64,000 bases of DNA. It comes from Ruegeria arenilitoris (GTDB lineage: Bacteria > Pseudomonadota > Alphaproteobacteria > Rhodobacterales > Rhodobacteraceae). The notes under the pieces are model-generated. The model searched no databases and was not told the origin of the DNA. It saw only the letters and a list, made by a program, of their open reading frames with translations. Below, one piece after another: positions 24,170 through 32,313 of the stretch. Positions within the stretch are counted from its first letter, which is position 1. Every line of letters starts with the position of its first letter. The stretch covers positions 31,762-95,761 of the forward strand of contig NZ_WQCA01000014.1 of assembly GCF_013032445.1 (NCBI RefSeq), in the 5' to 3' direction. Made by a program: the position numbers and the translations under genes.

Positions 24170-24736
24170 ATGGGTAACCCAAACACGCCAAAGTTCGTCT
24201 TGTTCGATGAGGCACAACTGAACGTCCAATCGGGCGCAACGCTCGATGAAATTACAAGCGCCCTGTATGATCTAATCTATGATGAGATCGCTCCCTATGA
24301 CGATTTGGGCGATGAATCGATCGAACTCGAATGGATCGCGTCGGAACGTCTCGATACGTCAAAGCATCTGGGCTGGGGTTCGCATCCTGAATCGTCCGAA
24401 GAGAACGATGATTGGACAGCTTCGTTCACCAAAATTCTTGCCGATTGCACCAGTCTGCCAGCACCCCTCATAGACGCTTATGTGAAATCAGGCAAAAAAG
24501 CCGAAATCGGATATTGGCTGCGACATAACCTGGAGACTGGCGCAAGTTTCCGCCAGGGCCTCAGCAGACCTCACGAAGACACTTTGATGTCACTTGAGCG
24601 CGCCCGTGTTCCGGGGTTTGTTCCCAGCAGTTGTTACTATGATAGCAGGTCCGAAGATCCATGTGACGCACGTCCGAAGGATTTCGGCGATGGGCGACGT
24701 ATCCTCGTCGAAATGAAAGTGAATTGGAGTTGGTGA
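24170..24736 (+). CDS. Accessory protein, distant paralogue of 15136-15699
   Basis: 188 residues, function not recognised. ATG 24170 follows CGGAGTAAATCG; the open frame extends back to 24149. It shares the FVLFDEA start, ASERL, NDDWTASF and the end GDGRRILVEMKVNWSW with the 187-residue protein at 15136-15699. The middle differs (APLIDAYVKSGKKAEIGYWL). Soluble and acidic. It is the last gene of the accessory region before the phospholipid genes. Confidence 0.65.
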   Translation: MGNPNTPKFVLFDEAQLNVQSGATLDEITSALYDLIYDEIAPYDDLGDESIELEWIASERLDTSKHLGWGSHPESSEENDDWTASFTKILADCTSLPAPLIDAYVKSGKKAEIGYWLRHNLETGASFRQGLSRPHEDTLMSLERARVPGFVPSSCYYDSRSEDPCDARPKDFGDGRRILVEMKVNWSW

Positions 24737-25115
24737 ATCCTGACCTCAAAGCATCGCCGAAAGTGCAGTATCAGTGGCGCTCCTGAAACCGCCGGCGAGA
24801 ATGTACTCGGCTAGTTCTTCCTACGCCTCAATACTATGGAGCTGGGGTCATTCGACCCCGGTTTTAGGAGGCCGCCTGAGATAGAAACTTGCGCCGAAAC
24901 ATTGGGCGACCTACATGGAGAATATACTCTTTATATTTAACATAATTTAGCTTACCGGCCACAAGGCCGAAGCCTAAGCGCCGAGGTGCTGAAAATAGTG
25001 CCCATCAACTTGTAACACCCTAATATCAATTGACGCCGGTCGCGCTAGTCACACTTGCGTTCCACACCAATCCACTTATGAAAGTGCCGTCAAATGACCT
25101 GAGGGAAAGCTTGCA
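24737..25115. other. Intergenic, right edge of accessory region
   Basis: About 380 bp. A small hairpin GGGGTC-ATTC-GACCCC (24844-24859) followed by GGTTTTAGG may terminate the upstream gene. I looked for a tRNA end or an att-like direct repeat and could not establish one by eye. Confidence 0.35.
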
Positions 25116-25790
25116 ATGCGCATGCGCGATACGTTCATCAAACCGATGCATCCCGAAGGCATTCGGTTTGTCGCAATCTTTGCCGCCATAACGGTCGGTC
25201 TGTTTCTCTTGTCCGACATTCTGGGCTGGATTGGCGTCGGCTTCACGGTTTGGTGCTACTATTTCTTTCGCGATCCTGAACGTGTTCCACCGACAGAAGA
25301 AGGCCTGATAGTTAGCCCGGCGGACGGGGTGGTTTCGCTGATCGAACCTGCGGTACCGCCGAAAGAACTTGGGATGCCCGACACACCTCTCACCCGTGTC
25401 AGCGTGTTCATGAGTGTCTTCAACTGTCATGTGAACCGGACCCCCATTGAAGGGGAGATTACCGCAGTTGCCTACCGCCCCGGCAAGTTTTTCAATGCAT
25501 CCCTGGACAAGGCCAGTGCTGATAACGAGCGCAACAGCTTGCGTATTCGTATGACAAACAATCAGGATCTGGCTGTTGTCCAGATTGCTGGTCTAGTGGC
25601 CAGACGGATCGTCTGCTTCGTAAAACCAGGCGAAGCGCTTAAAACCGGAGAGCGATTTGGATTGATCCGGTTCGGGTCTCGGCTGGATGTTTACCTTCCG
25701 GATGGCGTGGATCCACAAGTGCGTGTCGGACAAACGATGATTGCGGGTGAAACCGTCCTTGCCAGTTTATCTATGTCTGAAGAAAAATAG
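25116..25790 (+). CDS. psd: Phosphatidylserine decarboxylase
   Basis: 224 residues, the short pyruvoyl-dependent form. The N-terminus carries membrane segments ([20 protein letters not shown], then FTVWCYYFF). [13 protein letters not shown] and [19 protein letters not shown] are family signatures, and self-cleavage would occur at the Ser of RFGSRLD near the end to create the pyruvoyl group. It decarboxylates phosphatidylserine to phosphatidylethanolamine at the inner membrane. It is first in an operon with pssA, which makes its substrate, and pmtA, which methylates its product. RBS GAGGGAAAG. Confidence 0.95.
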   Translation: MRMRDTFIKPMHPEGIRFVAIFAAITVGLFLLSDILGWIGVGFTVWCYYFFRDPERVPPTEEGLIVSPADGVVSLIEPAVPPKELGMPDTPLTRVSVFMSVFNCHVNRTPIEGEITAVAYRPGKFFNASLDKASADNERNSLRIRMTNNQDLAVVQIAGLVARRIVCFVKPGEALKTGERFGLIRFGSRLDVYLPDGVDPQVRVGQTMIAGETVLASLSMSEEK

Positions 25791-25802
25791 GTAGGCGGAT
25801 CA

Positions 25803-26549
25803 ATGGGAGACCCCCCCAAACAGGAAGAGACCGGGTTTGCGCTAATCCATTTGCTGCCCAATGCGCTGACCATAACGGCCATTTGCGCGGGCCTGTCAGC
25901 AATCAGATTTGGTGTTCAGGGTAACTACGTACTCGCGGTCCAGTTGATAATTGCTGCCTGTGTGCTTGATGGATTAGATGGGCGCATTGCGCGCCTGCTC
26001 AGCAGTGACAGCAAGCTGGGGGCCGAGCTTGACTCTCTTGCAGATTTTCTGAACTTCGGAGTGGCTCCGCCGCTCGTTCTCTATTTTTGGGTCCTACAGG
26101 ATATACCCAGCGCGGCGTGGATTGCGGTATTGTTCTTTGCTGTGTGCTGCGTCATGCGCCTTGCCCGGTTCAATGTGAGCAGCAAATCCGAAACATGTGA
26201 TCAGGACAGTGCCTATTTCGAGGGGGTCCCCGCCCCTGCGGGGGCGCTTCTGGTCATGTTGCCAATGTATTTGTCTTTCGCTTTCGCCGATGCCCCGTTG
26301 CTGCCGAGTGTATTGATCTGCCTTTACATGGTGATCATCGGTCTTCTGCTCATCAGTCGCATACCAACATGGTCTTTCAAGGCGACGCGGATTTCTCGCG
26401 AGAACGTGAAGTTTTTGCTCATCGGTGTCGCTGTTGCGGGGGCGGCGCTGCTGACATTTGCCTGGGCCACGCTCATCGCTCTTTGTGTCGGGTATGTGGG
26501 AATGGTCGCCTGGGCATGGCTCGACAGGGAATTACCTTCTAACCGTTAA
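25803..26549 (+). CDS. pssA: CDP-diacylglycerol-serine O-phosphatidyltransferase
   Basis: 248 residues, integral membrane enzyme with about eight hydrophobic segments. The CDP-alcohol phosphotransferase motif D-G-x2-A-R-x8-G-x3-D-x3-D is complete (LDGLDGRIARLLSSDSKLGA followed by ELDSLAD). It makes phosphatidylserine from CDP-diacylglycerol and serine. It starts 12 bp after psd and is followed 9 bp later by pmtA, so all three are cotranscribed. Confidence 0.94.
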   Translation: MGDPPKQEETGFALIHLLPNALTITAICAGLSAIRFGVQGNYVLAVQLIIAACVLDGLDGRIARLLSSDSKLGAELDSLADFLNFGVAPPLVLYFWVLQDIPSAAWIAVLFFAVCCVMRLARFNVSSKSETCDQDSAYFEGVPAPAGALLVMLPMYLSFAFADAPLLPSVLICLYMVIIGLLLISRIPTWSFKATRISRENVKFLLIGVAVAGAALLTFAWATLIALCVGYVGMVAWAWLDRELPSNR

Positions 26550-26558
26550 GGACTCGAT

Positions 26559-27182
26559 ATGGACATCAAGGCCGTTCAAACCTCTTACGCTCGCTGGGCG
26601 CCCGTCTATGACAGGACGTTTGGGGCTGTCACCAATGTCGGGAGACAGCACGCGGTTGAATACATCAATAGGCGTCCCGGCAAGGTTCTGGAGGTTGGCG
26701 TGGGCACCGGACTGTCCCTGGAACATTACGGGGCCGAGACGCAGGTGACAGGGATCGATTTCAGCGAAGACATGTTAGAAAAGGCCCGCGACAAGGTTCA
26801 GGCCATGTCACTAAAGCATGTCAAAGCACTGGTGCAAATGGATGCCCGAACGATAGAATTTCCCGACAACCATTTTGACACGGTTGCAGCGATGCATGTG
26901 CTGTCCGTCGTTCCGGAACCGGAAAAGGTGATGGCGGAAATAGCGAGGGTCTGCAAACCGGGTGGCAGAGTGGTGATCACCAACCATTTCCAACGTAAGC
27001 GGGGGCTGCTTGCATCTATGGAACGCATATTTGCCCCGCTGGCAAATACAATCGGCTGGCATTCAGATTTCGAGATCGAGACGGTGCTGCAAGAGGATAT
27101 GCTTGCCGTCGAAGAGCAAAGGCCCCTTCCACCGCTGGGGATGATGACCTTTCTGGTGCTGAGGAAATCTGAAGGCGCGTAG
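26559..27182 (+). CDS. pmtA: Phosphatidylethanolamine N-methyltransferase
   Basis: 207 residues, a soluble class I SAM methyltransferase of the Rhodobacter PmtA type: TSYARWAPVYDRTFGAVT, then VLEVGVGTGLSL (SAM motif I), TGIDFSEDMLEKAR and NHFDTVAAMHVLSVVPEP. It methylates phosphatidylethanolamine stepwise toward phosphatidylcholine at the membrane surface. Its place after psd and pssA makes the assignment firm. RBS AAGGACTCGAT precedes the ATG. Confidence 0.92.
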   Translation: MDIKAVQTSYARWAPVYDRTFGAVTNVGRQHAVEYINRRPGKVLEVGVGTGLSLEHYGAETQVTGIDFSEDMLEKARDKVQAMSLKHVKALVQMDARTIEFPDNHFDTVAAMHVLSVVPEPEKVMAEIARVCKPGGRVVITNHFQRKRGLLASMERIFAPLANTIGWHSDFEIETVLQEDMLAVEEQRPLPPLGMMTFLVLRKSEGA

Positions 27183-27318
27183 TACCCAGTACCTTTGGCC
27201 GCTTTTTCAGTTTCGGGCAGCCGAGCCAGTACACATATGTCAATTCATCTCGGAGCTAGATCGTTGGCCACGTCATTGCATTTCAGATGTTCTGACCATA
27301 AGAGGCGCCTTGGTCGCG

Positions 27319-27672
27319 TCAGAGATTTCTTCCGTCATAGATTACCTCAGGTAGGCGAAGAGCGTCCAACTCATCGATGCATCCGAGGTTAACTCGATAG
27401 TGGCCCGGGTTCAGCCGCGTCTCGACGAATGTATGAATTCCACAGCGATTGCAAAAATAGTGCCGCGCCGTTTCTGTGCCAAATTGGTAAGTTGAGAGAA
27501 CACCCTGCTCACACCTGATTTTAATATCTTCAGGCGATACCACTGTTGCACTCATCACCATGCCTTTACGGGAACATAATGAACAATCGCATCGCATTGC
27601 ATGATCGATGTCCGGTACCGAAAATGTGAATTCTACAGAACCGCAATGACAGCTGCCTTGAAATTGTTTCAC
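27319..27672 (-). CDS. GFA-family (CENP-V/glutathione-dependent formaldehyde-activating) zinc protein
   Basis: 117 residues. The zinc ligands are visible: GSCHCGSVEF near the N-terminus, RCDCSLCSRKG in the middle and FCNRCGIHTF after it. Family members bind zinc; the founding enzyme condenses formaldehyde with glutathione, but most short members have no proven activity. Its position next to methyl-compound breakdown genes makes a role in formaldehyde handling conceivable, without direct evidence. Confidence 0.82.
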   Translation of the reverse strand: MKQFQGSCHCGSVEFTFSVPDIDHAMRCDCSLCSRKGMVMSATVVSPEDIKIRCEQGVLSTYQFGTETARHYFCNRCGIHTFVETRLNPGHYRVNLGCIDELDALRLPEVIYDGRNL

Positions 27673-27746
27673 CTTTCACTCCACCGGTTGAATGCGAAAA
27701 CAGCGCCCACAAACGATATGTAGAAACTCAAGGATTATTCACACTT

Positions 27747-27866
27747 TTATTCGACCACAATTGGGTCCGTATCCGGAACTGTAGAGGTAAGACCGACTGC
27801 GTTCCGGCGGCTATCGTTGATGACTGCCCTGACCAGAGCAAAGCCGATCAGCGCCATTGCCAGCCT
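27747..27866 (-). pseudogene. C-terminal remnant of a second BCCT transporter gene
   Basis: Read on the minus strand, about 38 codons up to the TAA at 27747 give LAMALIGFALVRAVINDSRR and then NAVGLTSTVP. This matches the C-terminus of the intact BCCT carrier at 28959 (LAMVLMGFALIKAIYNDSRR, then IAEGVPTTAP). Nothing of the rest of a transporter is present upstream on that strand, so this is the tail left by deletion of a duplicated BCCT gene. Confidence 0.7.
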
Positions 27867-27889
27867 TCCGGTCATCTGGACCGGAAGGC
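27865..27889 (-). terminator. 10-bp hairpin downstream of the binding-protein gene
   Basis: CCTTCCGGTC and GACCGGAAGG pair perfectly around ATCTG, 85 bp beyond the stop of the substrate-binding protein gene. It sits at the junction with the BCCT remnant. There is no T-run, so termination is only likely. Confidence 0.4.
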
Positions 27890-27973
27890 GTAAGGGTATC
27901 AAACACTCTAGCAGAATTCACTTCCAAGCTTGGAATTCGTTACCGCCTGAAGCATTCTTGGAAACGTAGGTCA

Positions 27974-28930
27974 CTACGGGAACCAACTGTCGACAACAGC
28001 CGAGTTGTCTTCAACCCATTGCTTTGCAAATGCTTCGGGGTCCTTTTTCTCGACCGCCAAGGCAAAGGACATTTCCGAGAGCATCTCGGTCTCCAACTTG
28101 ACATTGCTTAGCATTGCGACGGCATCAGGCTGCGCGCTTTCCAAACTGGTCGCATAACTGACATGAAGATCGTCAGTATCCCAGGCGACGCCGGCAGTCG
28201 ATTTCTCCAACCAGCCCGGGATCGAGTTGGGCGGCACGATAATCCACTTTGAACTTACGTGCGCTGGCTCGCTCAGAACGACAAGGTCGTGCACTTCGAA
28301 CATGTAGTGCGGCTGATAACAATAGAATACGACATTCTCGTTCTGTCCGGCAGCAGCCCCCAGTTCTGCCAAGGCGTCGGCTTCATCCATTATCCTGAGG
28401 CTCATAGTCTTGTGATAGCCGTAGGAACGTGCACGGACTTGTTCGATGGAAGTGGAAGTCCAACCTTCTGCGCCGATCCAGACTTCACCTTTTCCGTCTC
28501 CGTTACTATCAAATTTCTGAGCCATTTCCGGATCGGAAAGCTGCTTGATATCCGTGATACCAGTGCGTTCCGCCGTGCCCTTTGTCACGCACATTCCTTG
28601 CGCCCCCTTGGGGCCACTGGACTTTACCTGAACCGTTTTTCGGCCGTCGACATATTCCCGTCGAAGGTAGTCGAGACTGGGCAGCCAGACCTCAGGATGC
28701 ACATGCAAGGTTCCGGCATCCATAGCCGCAAACATGGCTGCATTGGTGCTGTCCTGCAATTCGACATCCAAGTCCAGCCGACTTTCCAAGGCAACCTTCA
28801 GAATATGTGCGGTGGCTTCCCCCGATGGCCAGTTCGGGACCCCAATGACCATGTCGGCCGCCGAGACCGTAGAAGCGGCAGTTACCGCGGACACCACACT
28901 GATAGCTGCAAAAGATTTACGCGTTTTCAT
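27974..28930 (-). CDS. OpuAC-type glycine betaine/choline substrate-binding protein
   Basis: 318 residues with a signal peptide (KSFAAISVVSAVTAASTVSA, cleavage before ADMVIG). The OpuAC/ProX-like domain is evident in VIGVPNWPSGEATAHILKV, HVHPEVWLPSL, GAEGWTSTSIEQVRARSYGY and VVFYCYQPHYMFEVHDLV; the tryptophans and the FYCYQPHYMF segment are in the regions that bind quaternary ammonium. No ABC permease or ATPase gene is adjacent. It lies 28 bp after a BCCT secondary carrier on the same strand, so it is either an orphan receptor or serves a permease elsewhere. Confidence 0.85.
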   Translation of the reverse strand: MKTRKSFAAISVVSAVTAASTVSAADMVIGVPNWPSGEATAHILKVALESRLDLDVELQDSTNAAMFAAMDAGTLHVHPEVWLPSLDYLRREYVDGRKTVQVKSSGPKGAQGMCVTKGTAERTGITDIKQLSDPEMAQKFDSNGDGKGEVWIGAEGWTSTSIEQVRARSYGYHKTMSLRIMDEADALAELGAAAGQNENVVFYCYQPHYMFEVHDLVVLSEPAHVSSKWIIVPPNSIPGWLEKSTAGVAWDTDDLHVSYATSLESAQPDAVAMLSNVKLETEMLSEMSFALAVEKKDPEAFAKQWVEDNSAVVDSWFP

Positions 28931-28958
28931 CTCGAAGTCCTTTCATCACTATCAAGTT

Positions 28959-30620
28959 TCATTCCGCAGCAGATGCCGGGGCGGTGGTCGGAACCCCTTC
29001 GGCAATTCTTCGGCTATCGTTGTAGATCGCTTTGATCAGTGCAAAGCCCATTAGAACCATCGCCAAACTGAATGGCAAAGCCGCAATAACCATCGCGGTT
29101 TGAATGGCTCCCAGACCCCCAATGACAAGCAGGGCTCCGACCACCAGTGCCAAGGCGACACCCCAGAAATAGATGTGCGGCTTGGCTTTCGGGCCGTCGT
29201 CGCCTGCGGCGTTGATTGTATTTACGATCAAAACAGCGGAGTCTGCCGTGGTCACAAGATATGTCAAAAGAAGTACCACAACGATAACTGAGAACACCCA
29301 TGTCAGATTGTCGTTGAGAATAACGGCCAGTGTCGCAAACAGCTGGTCTGAGATTCCCGCGCCCAGAATCGAGCCCCCAGCCTCACCTGTAAGTTCAAGG
29401 TGGATGGCCGTACCGCCAACAAAGGCGAACCAGATGAAACACATCATTGCCGGGACAAGCATTGCACCCAACACGAACTCGCGCACTGTGCGCCCTCGCG
29501 AAACCCTGGCAAGAAACAGACCAACGAATGGGGTCACCGCGATCCACCAGGCCCAGTAAAAGACCGTCCAGCCGCCTTGCCAGCCGGCGAGTGCGGCGCC
29601 CGTTTCGGTTCCATCATCTGACCAGACGGTAAAGCTGATTCCCGGCAGCGCCAGCAGGTAATCCCAGATACCGACAAACATAGCCTGCAGACTGAAGAAT
29701 GTTGCACCGAAAATCAGGAAGAACGCCAACAAGAAAAAGCTCAGCCCCATATTGATATTGGAGAGCCATTTGATCCCCTTGCCGACACCGGAAAGTGCGG
29801 ACAGGGTCGATGCACCCATGATAACCACAAGGGCGAAGATGATGGCAGCAAAGGACGCTTTCTGTGTTCCTCCCTCATCGGTCACCAGCAACCAGTCACC
29901 GAATCCAATCCGGTTAAGGCCGGCTACAAACTGCTCGACACCAAAGCCAAGGGTCTGGGCAACACCCAGGATAGTTGCCACCACGGCCACGATATCGATG
30001 ACATGACCAATCGGACCCGAAAGCGACTTGCCGAAAAGCGGGACGAGCGCGGTGCGCACCGTAAGTGGTAGATTCCTGCGATAAGAGAAGTAGGCGAACC
30101 CCAGCCCGGCGATCGCATAACACGCCCAGGCCGATAGCCCCCAATGCGCAAATGACCAGATATAAGCTGACCTTACGGTCTCTGCCGTTTGCGCGGGCAC
30201 GTCTCCCATAATCACGTGGGGGTTGTTTTGAAAATGGTAAATCGGTTCGGCTGTCGCAAAGGTCAGCATCCCAATGCCGATCCCGGCGCTGAACATCATT
30301 GAAAACCAAGAGAAATTCGAAAATTCAGGCCTTTCATTGTCCTGACCCAACCGAAGCCTGCCAGAAGCCGGCAATGCCGCCAGAACAAGGCAAAGTATCA
30401 GGAAAAACGATACTGCGTAGATGTACCAAGAGTTAAAGCTCGCCAGAATGAAGCCATTCAATGTTCCTAGTGTCTCTGCAGCACTCTCCGGAAAGGCCAC
30501 GGCCCACACGATGAGCAAACCCACCAGGATTTTCGCGGACACGGCAACGTTCTTCGAGAACCCTTCATAAAAGCCGCTCTCTGAAACTGGAATGTCCAAT
30601 TCGCCTAAAGGTGGTTTCAT
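28959..30620 (-). CDS. BCCT-family betaine/carnitine/choline transporter
   Basis: 553 residues from ATG 30620, which has GGAGGAAAGT just upstream; an alternative start four codons earlier is less likely. It has twelve membrane helices, the BCCT motif FSWFSMMFSAGIGIGMLTFA (aromatic and Gly-rich helix), FAHWGLSAWACYAIAGLGFA and GGWTVFYWAWWIAVTPFVGL, the Trp-box region for quaternary ammonium substrates. It is a sodium- or proton-coupled importer of betaine-like compounds, possibly including DMSP given the dddP gene 86 bp upstream. Confidence 0.93.
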   Translation of the reverse strand: MKPPLGELDIPVSESGFYEGFSKNVAVSAKILVGLLIVWAVAFPESAAETLGTLNGFILASFNSWYIYAVSFFLILCLVLAALPASGRLRLGQDNERPEFSNFSWFSMMFSAGIGIGMLTFATAEPIYHFQNNPHVIMGDVPAQTAETVRSAYIWSFAHWGLSAWACYAIAGLGFAYFSYRRNLPLTVRTALVPLFGKSLSGPIGHVIDIVAVVATILGVAQTLGFGVEQFVAGLNRIGFGDWLLVTDEGGTQKASFAAIIFALVVIMGASTLSALSGVGKGIKWLSNINMGLSFFLLAFFLIFGATFFSLQAMFVGIWDYLLALPGISFTVWSDDGTETGAALAGWQGGWTVFYWAWWIAVTPFVGLFLARVSRGRTVREFVLGAMLVPAMMCFIWFAFVGGTAIHLELTGEAGGSILGAGISDQLFATLAVILNDNLTWVFSVIVVVLLLTYLVTTADSAVLIVNTINAAGDDGPKAKPHIYFWGVALALVVGALLVIGGLGAIQTAMVIAALPFSLAMVLMGFALIKAIYNDSRRIAEGVPTTAPASAAE

Positions 30621-30706
30621 ACTTTCCTCCATTGTATGCTAATTTTGAACCGTCAGCGGACCGTGTCATGGGTTTGCTGGCGGCCTTTGGATATTGCGAA
30701 TGCCAG

Positions 30707-32053
30707 CTAGGCCGTTTCTCCCATCAGGCGCTTATCGAGCGGGTAGGTCGAAATCGTTTCGAACCCGCTTTCAGTTACAACTCCCTGATCCTCCAGCTTG
30801 ACCATGTGGTCGCCGCCGACCTCACCCACCAGCGCTTCGACACACAGCGTCAGCCCGGGTTCGAGAATGGCGTCGAAGGCGCCGTCCACCAGTCGGTCGG
30901 GATAGGCGATCAATGGCCATTCGTCGCACAGGCCCACACCATGCATCGGAGAGGAATATTTCAGCGCCTGATACTTGTCCTGCAGCACATGCAGTGAGCG
31001 TGTCAGCTCCTCCATGTGGAGGCCGGGGCGCAGGAGCGCCGTGTTGTAGCGGATGTGCTCGACGGCCTCGGCGTAACTCTCGCGCATATGTTTCGGCGCC
31101 AGTTCGTCACCGATCCACCATGTACGGCTGAGGTCCGCGCAAATGCCATATGGCCCGATCAGATCAGTGTCGAAGGCGAGGATCTCGTTCTCGGCGATGA
31201 CCCGGGGCCCACATTCCTGGAACCACGGGTTCGTGCGTGGCCCCGAGGTGAGCAGCCTTGTTTCGATCCATTCGCCGCCACGCTTGATGTTCTCGGCATG
31301 GAGCACGGCCCAGACATCGTCCTCGGTCACCCCGCCCTTTGGAATTTCTGCGCGCGCGAACTCTTCCATGGCGGCCATCGAGCGCTCACAGGAATGTATG
31401 GCGCAGCGCATGGCGCGCAGCTCGTGCTCGGTCTTGATGCCGCGCGTGCGTTCGGTGACTTCCTCGCCGTCGCGATACTCCAGCCCCGCTCGGCGGATCG
31501 CGTCCAGTCCCGCAGGCTGGATCTTGTCTATTCCGATCTGTGTATAGCCCGGCGCATGGGTGGCCAACAGGTCAGCCACCTCAGCTGCGAAGGCGTCGGC
31601 AGCTGGTCCAATCCGGTCACCACGGGCGAAATAGAACATGTCAGCGCCAGATCGGCTCTCGCGGACGAGCGGATTATACTCGGCGAGGAAAGGCGCGTTC
31701 TTGTAGTCCCAAAGCACCATGTATCCGTCGGCACAGAGCAGGCAGGCCCGGAACGGGTTGTGGGTGTTCCACAATTGCATGTTCGTCGTGTCGGTCGCAT
31801 AGCGGATGTTCAGTGGATCGAACATCAGCAGACCCCCATAGCCGCGGGCCACGATGGCGTCGGTCAGGCGCTTGTGGCGGGCCTTGCGCATCTCGGTCAG
31901 GTCGGGCAACGCCAACCCCGCCTCGCGCCATTCAGCATGGGCAAGTGCGGTCGGCCCAATCTCGACCCGGTCGCCGTCATTTGCCGTCCCATCGCCAAGA
32001 CGAACGCCCTGGCTAGGGTCGATCTTGCGCCGATCACTGTAATGGTTGTTCAT
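30707..32053 (-). CDS. dddP: DMSP lyase of the DddP (M24 peptidase-like) family
   Basis: 448 residues from ATG 32053 (GGAAATCACAAA before it). It has the creatinase/aminopeptidase P fold. The residues known for Ruegeria DddP fall at the same numbers: metal ligands D295, D297 (FDTDLIGPYG), D307, H371 (MHGVGL), E406 (CVEALVGE) and E421 (KLEDQ), the catalytic D377, and the substrate-contact W95 and Y366. It cleaves dimethylsulfoniopropionate to DMS and acrylate in the cytoplasm. The neighbours are a BCCT carrier downstream and a GbdR-like regulator upstream. Confidence 0.93.
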   Translation of the reverse strand: MNNHYSDRRKIDPSQGVRLGDGTANDGDRVEIGPTALAHAEWREAGLALPDLTEMRKARHKRLTDAIVARGYGGLLMFDPLNIRYATDTTNMQLWNTHNPFRACLLCADGYMVLWDYKNAPFLAEYNPLVRESRSGADMFYFARGDRIGPAADAFAAEVADLLATHAPGYTQIGIDKIQPAGLDAIRRAGLEYRDGEEVTERTRGIKTEHELRAMRCAIHSCERSMAAMEEFARAEIPKGGVTEDDVWAVLHAENIKRGGEWIETRLLTSGPRTNPWFQECGPRVIAENEILAFDTDLIGPYGICADLSRTWWIGDELAPKHMRESYAEAVEHIRYNTALLRPGLHMEELTRSLHVLQDKYQALKYSSPMHGVGLCDEWPLIAYPDRLVDGAFDAILEPGLTLCVEALVGEVGGDHMVKLEDQGVVTESGFETISTYPLDKRLMGETA

Positions 32054-32090
32054 TTTGTGATTTCCTTTAAGACGCTTGATTGCAAGCAAG

Positions 32091-32120
32091 AAAAGCCGCG
32101 TCCCAACTTGCGCGGCCTTT
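32091..32120 (-). terminator. GC-rich hairpin with T-run before dddP
   Basis: Read on the minus strand, AAAGGCCGCG - CAAGTTGGGA - CGCGGCTTTT is a six to seven base-pair stem ending in four T residues. It lies about 200 bp after the AraC-type regulator gene and 38 bp before the dddP start, so it either terminates the regulator transcript or acts as an attenuator in the dddP leader. Confidence 0.5.
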
Positions 32121-32313
32121 CATTCAAGCTGCGTTCATAGCTTGATCTGCGAAGTCCCCCCATTGTCGTAAGCGGGGTGCGATTTTCTGCGGTATTGTTG
32201 ATCGGGACACCGAAGGCATAAGAGATCGTTCTGTGTTCTGCTTTGCCGCCGTCACAGTTTAGTTCCGTAGTGACCAGTGTTGTCTGAGTTGATTGCAACG
32301 CCGTTCTCCGAAG

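Larger units (their letters stand above)
27673..27973. other. Intergenic containing a decayed BCCT gene end
   Basis: About 300 bp, accounted for by the BCCT fragment at 27747-27866, the hairpin at 27865-27889 and flanking sequence with no other recognisable feature. Confidence 0.6.

Noticed and set aside
24844..24859. Hairpin resembling a tRNA T-arm at the island edge
   Set aside because: The stem-loop GGGGTC-ATTC-GACCCC has a four-base loop and no acceptor or anticodon arm could be found around it.
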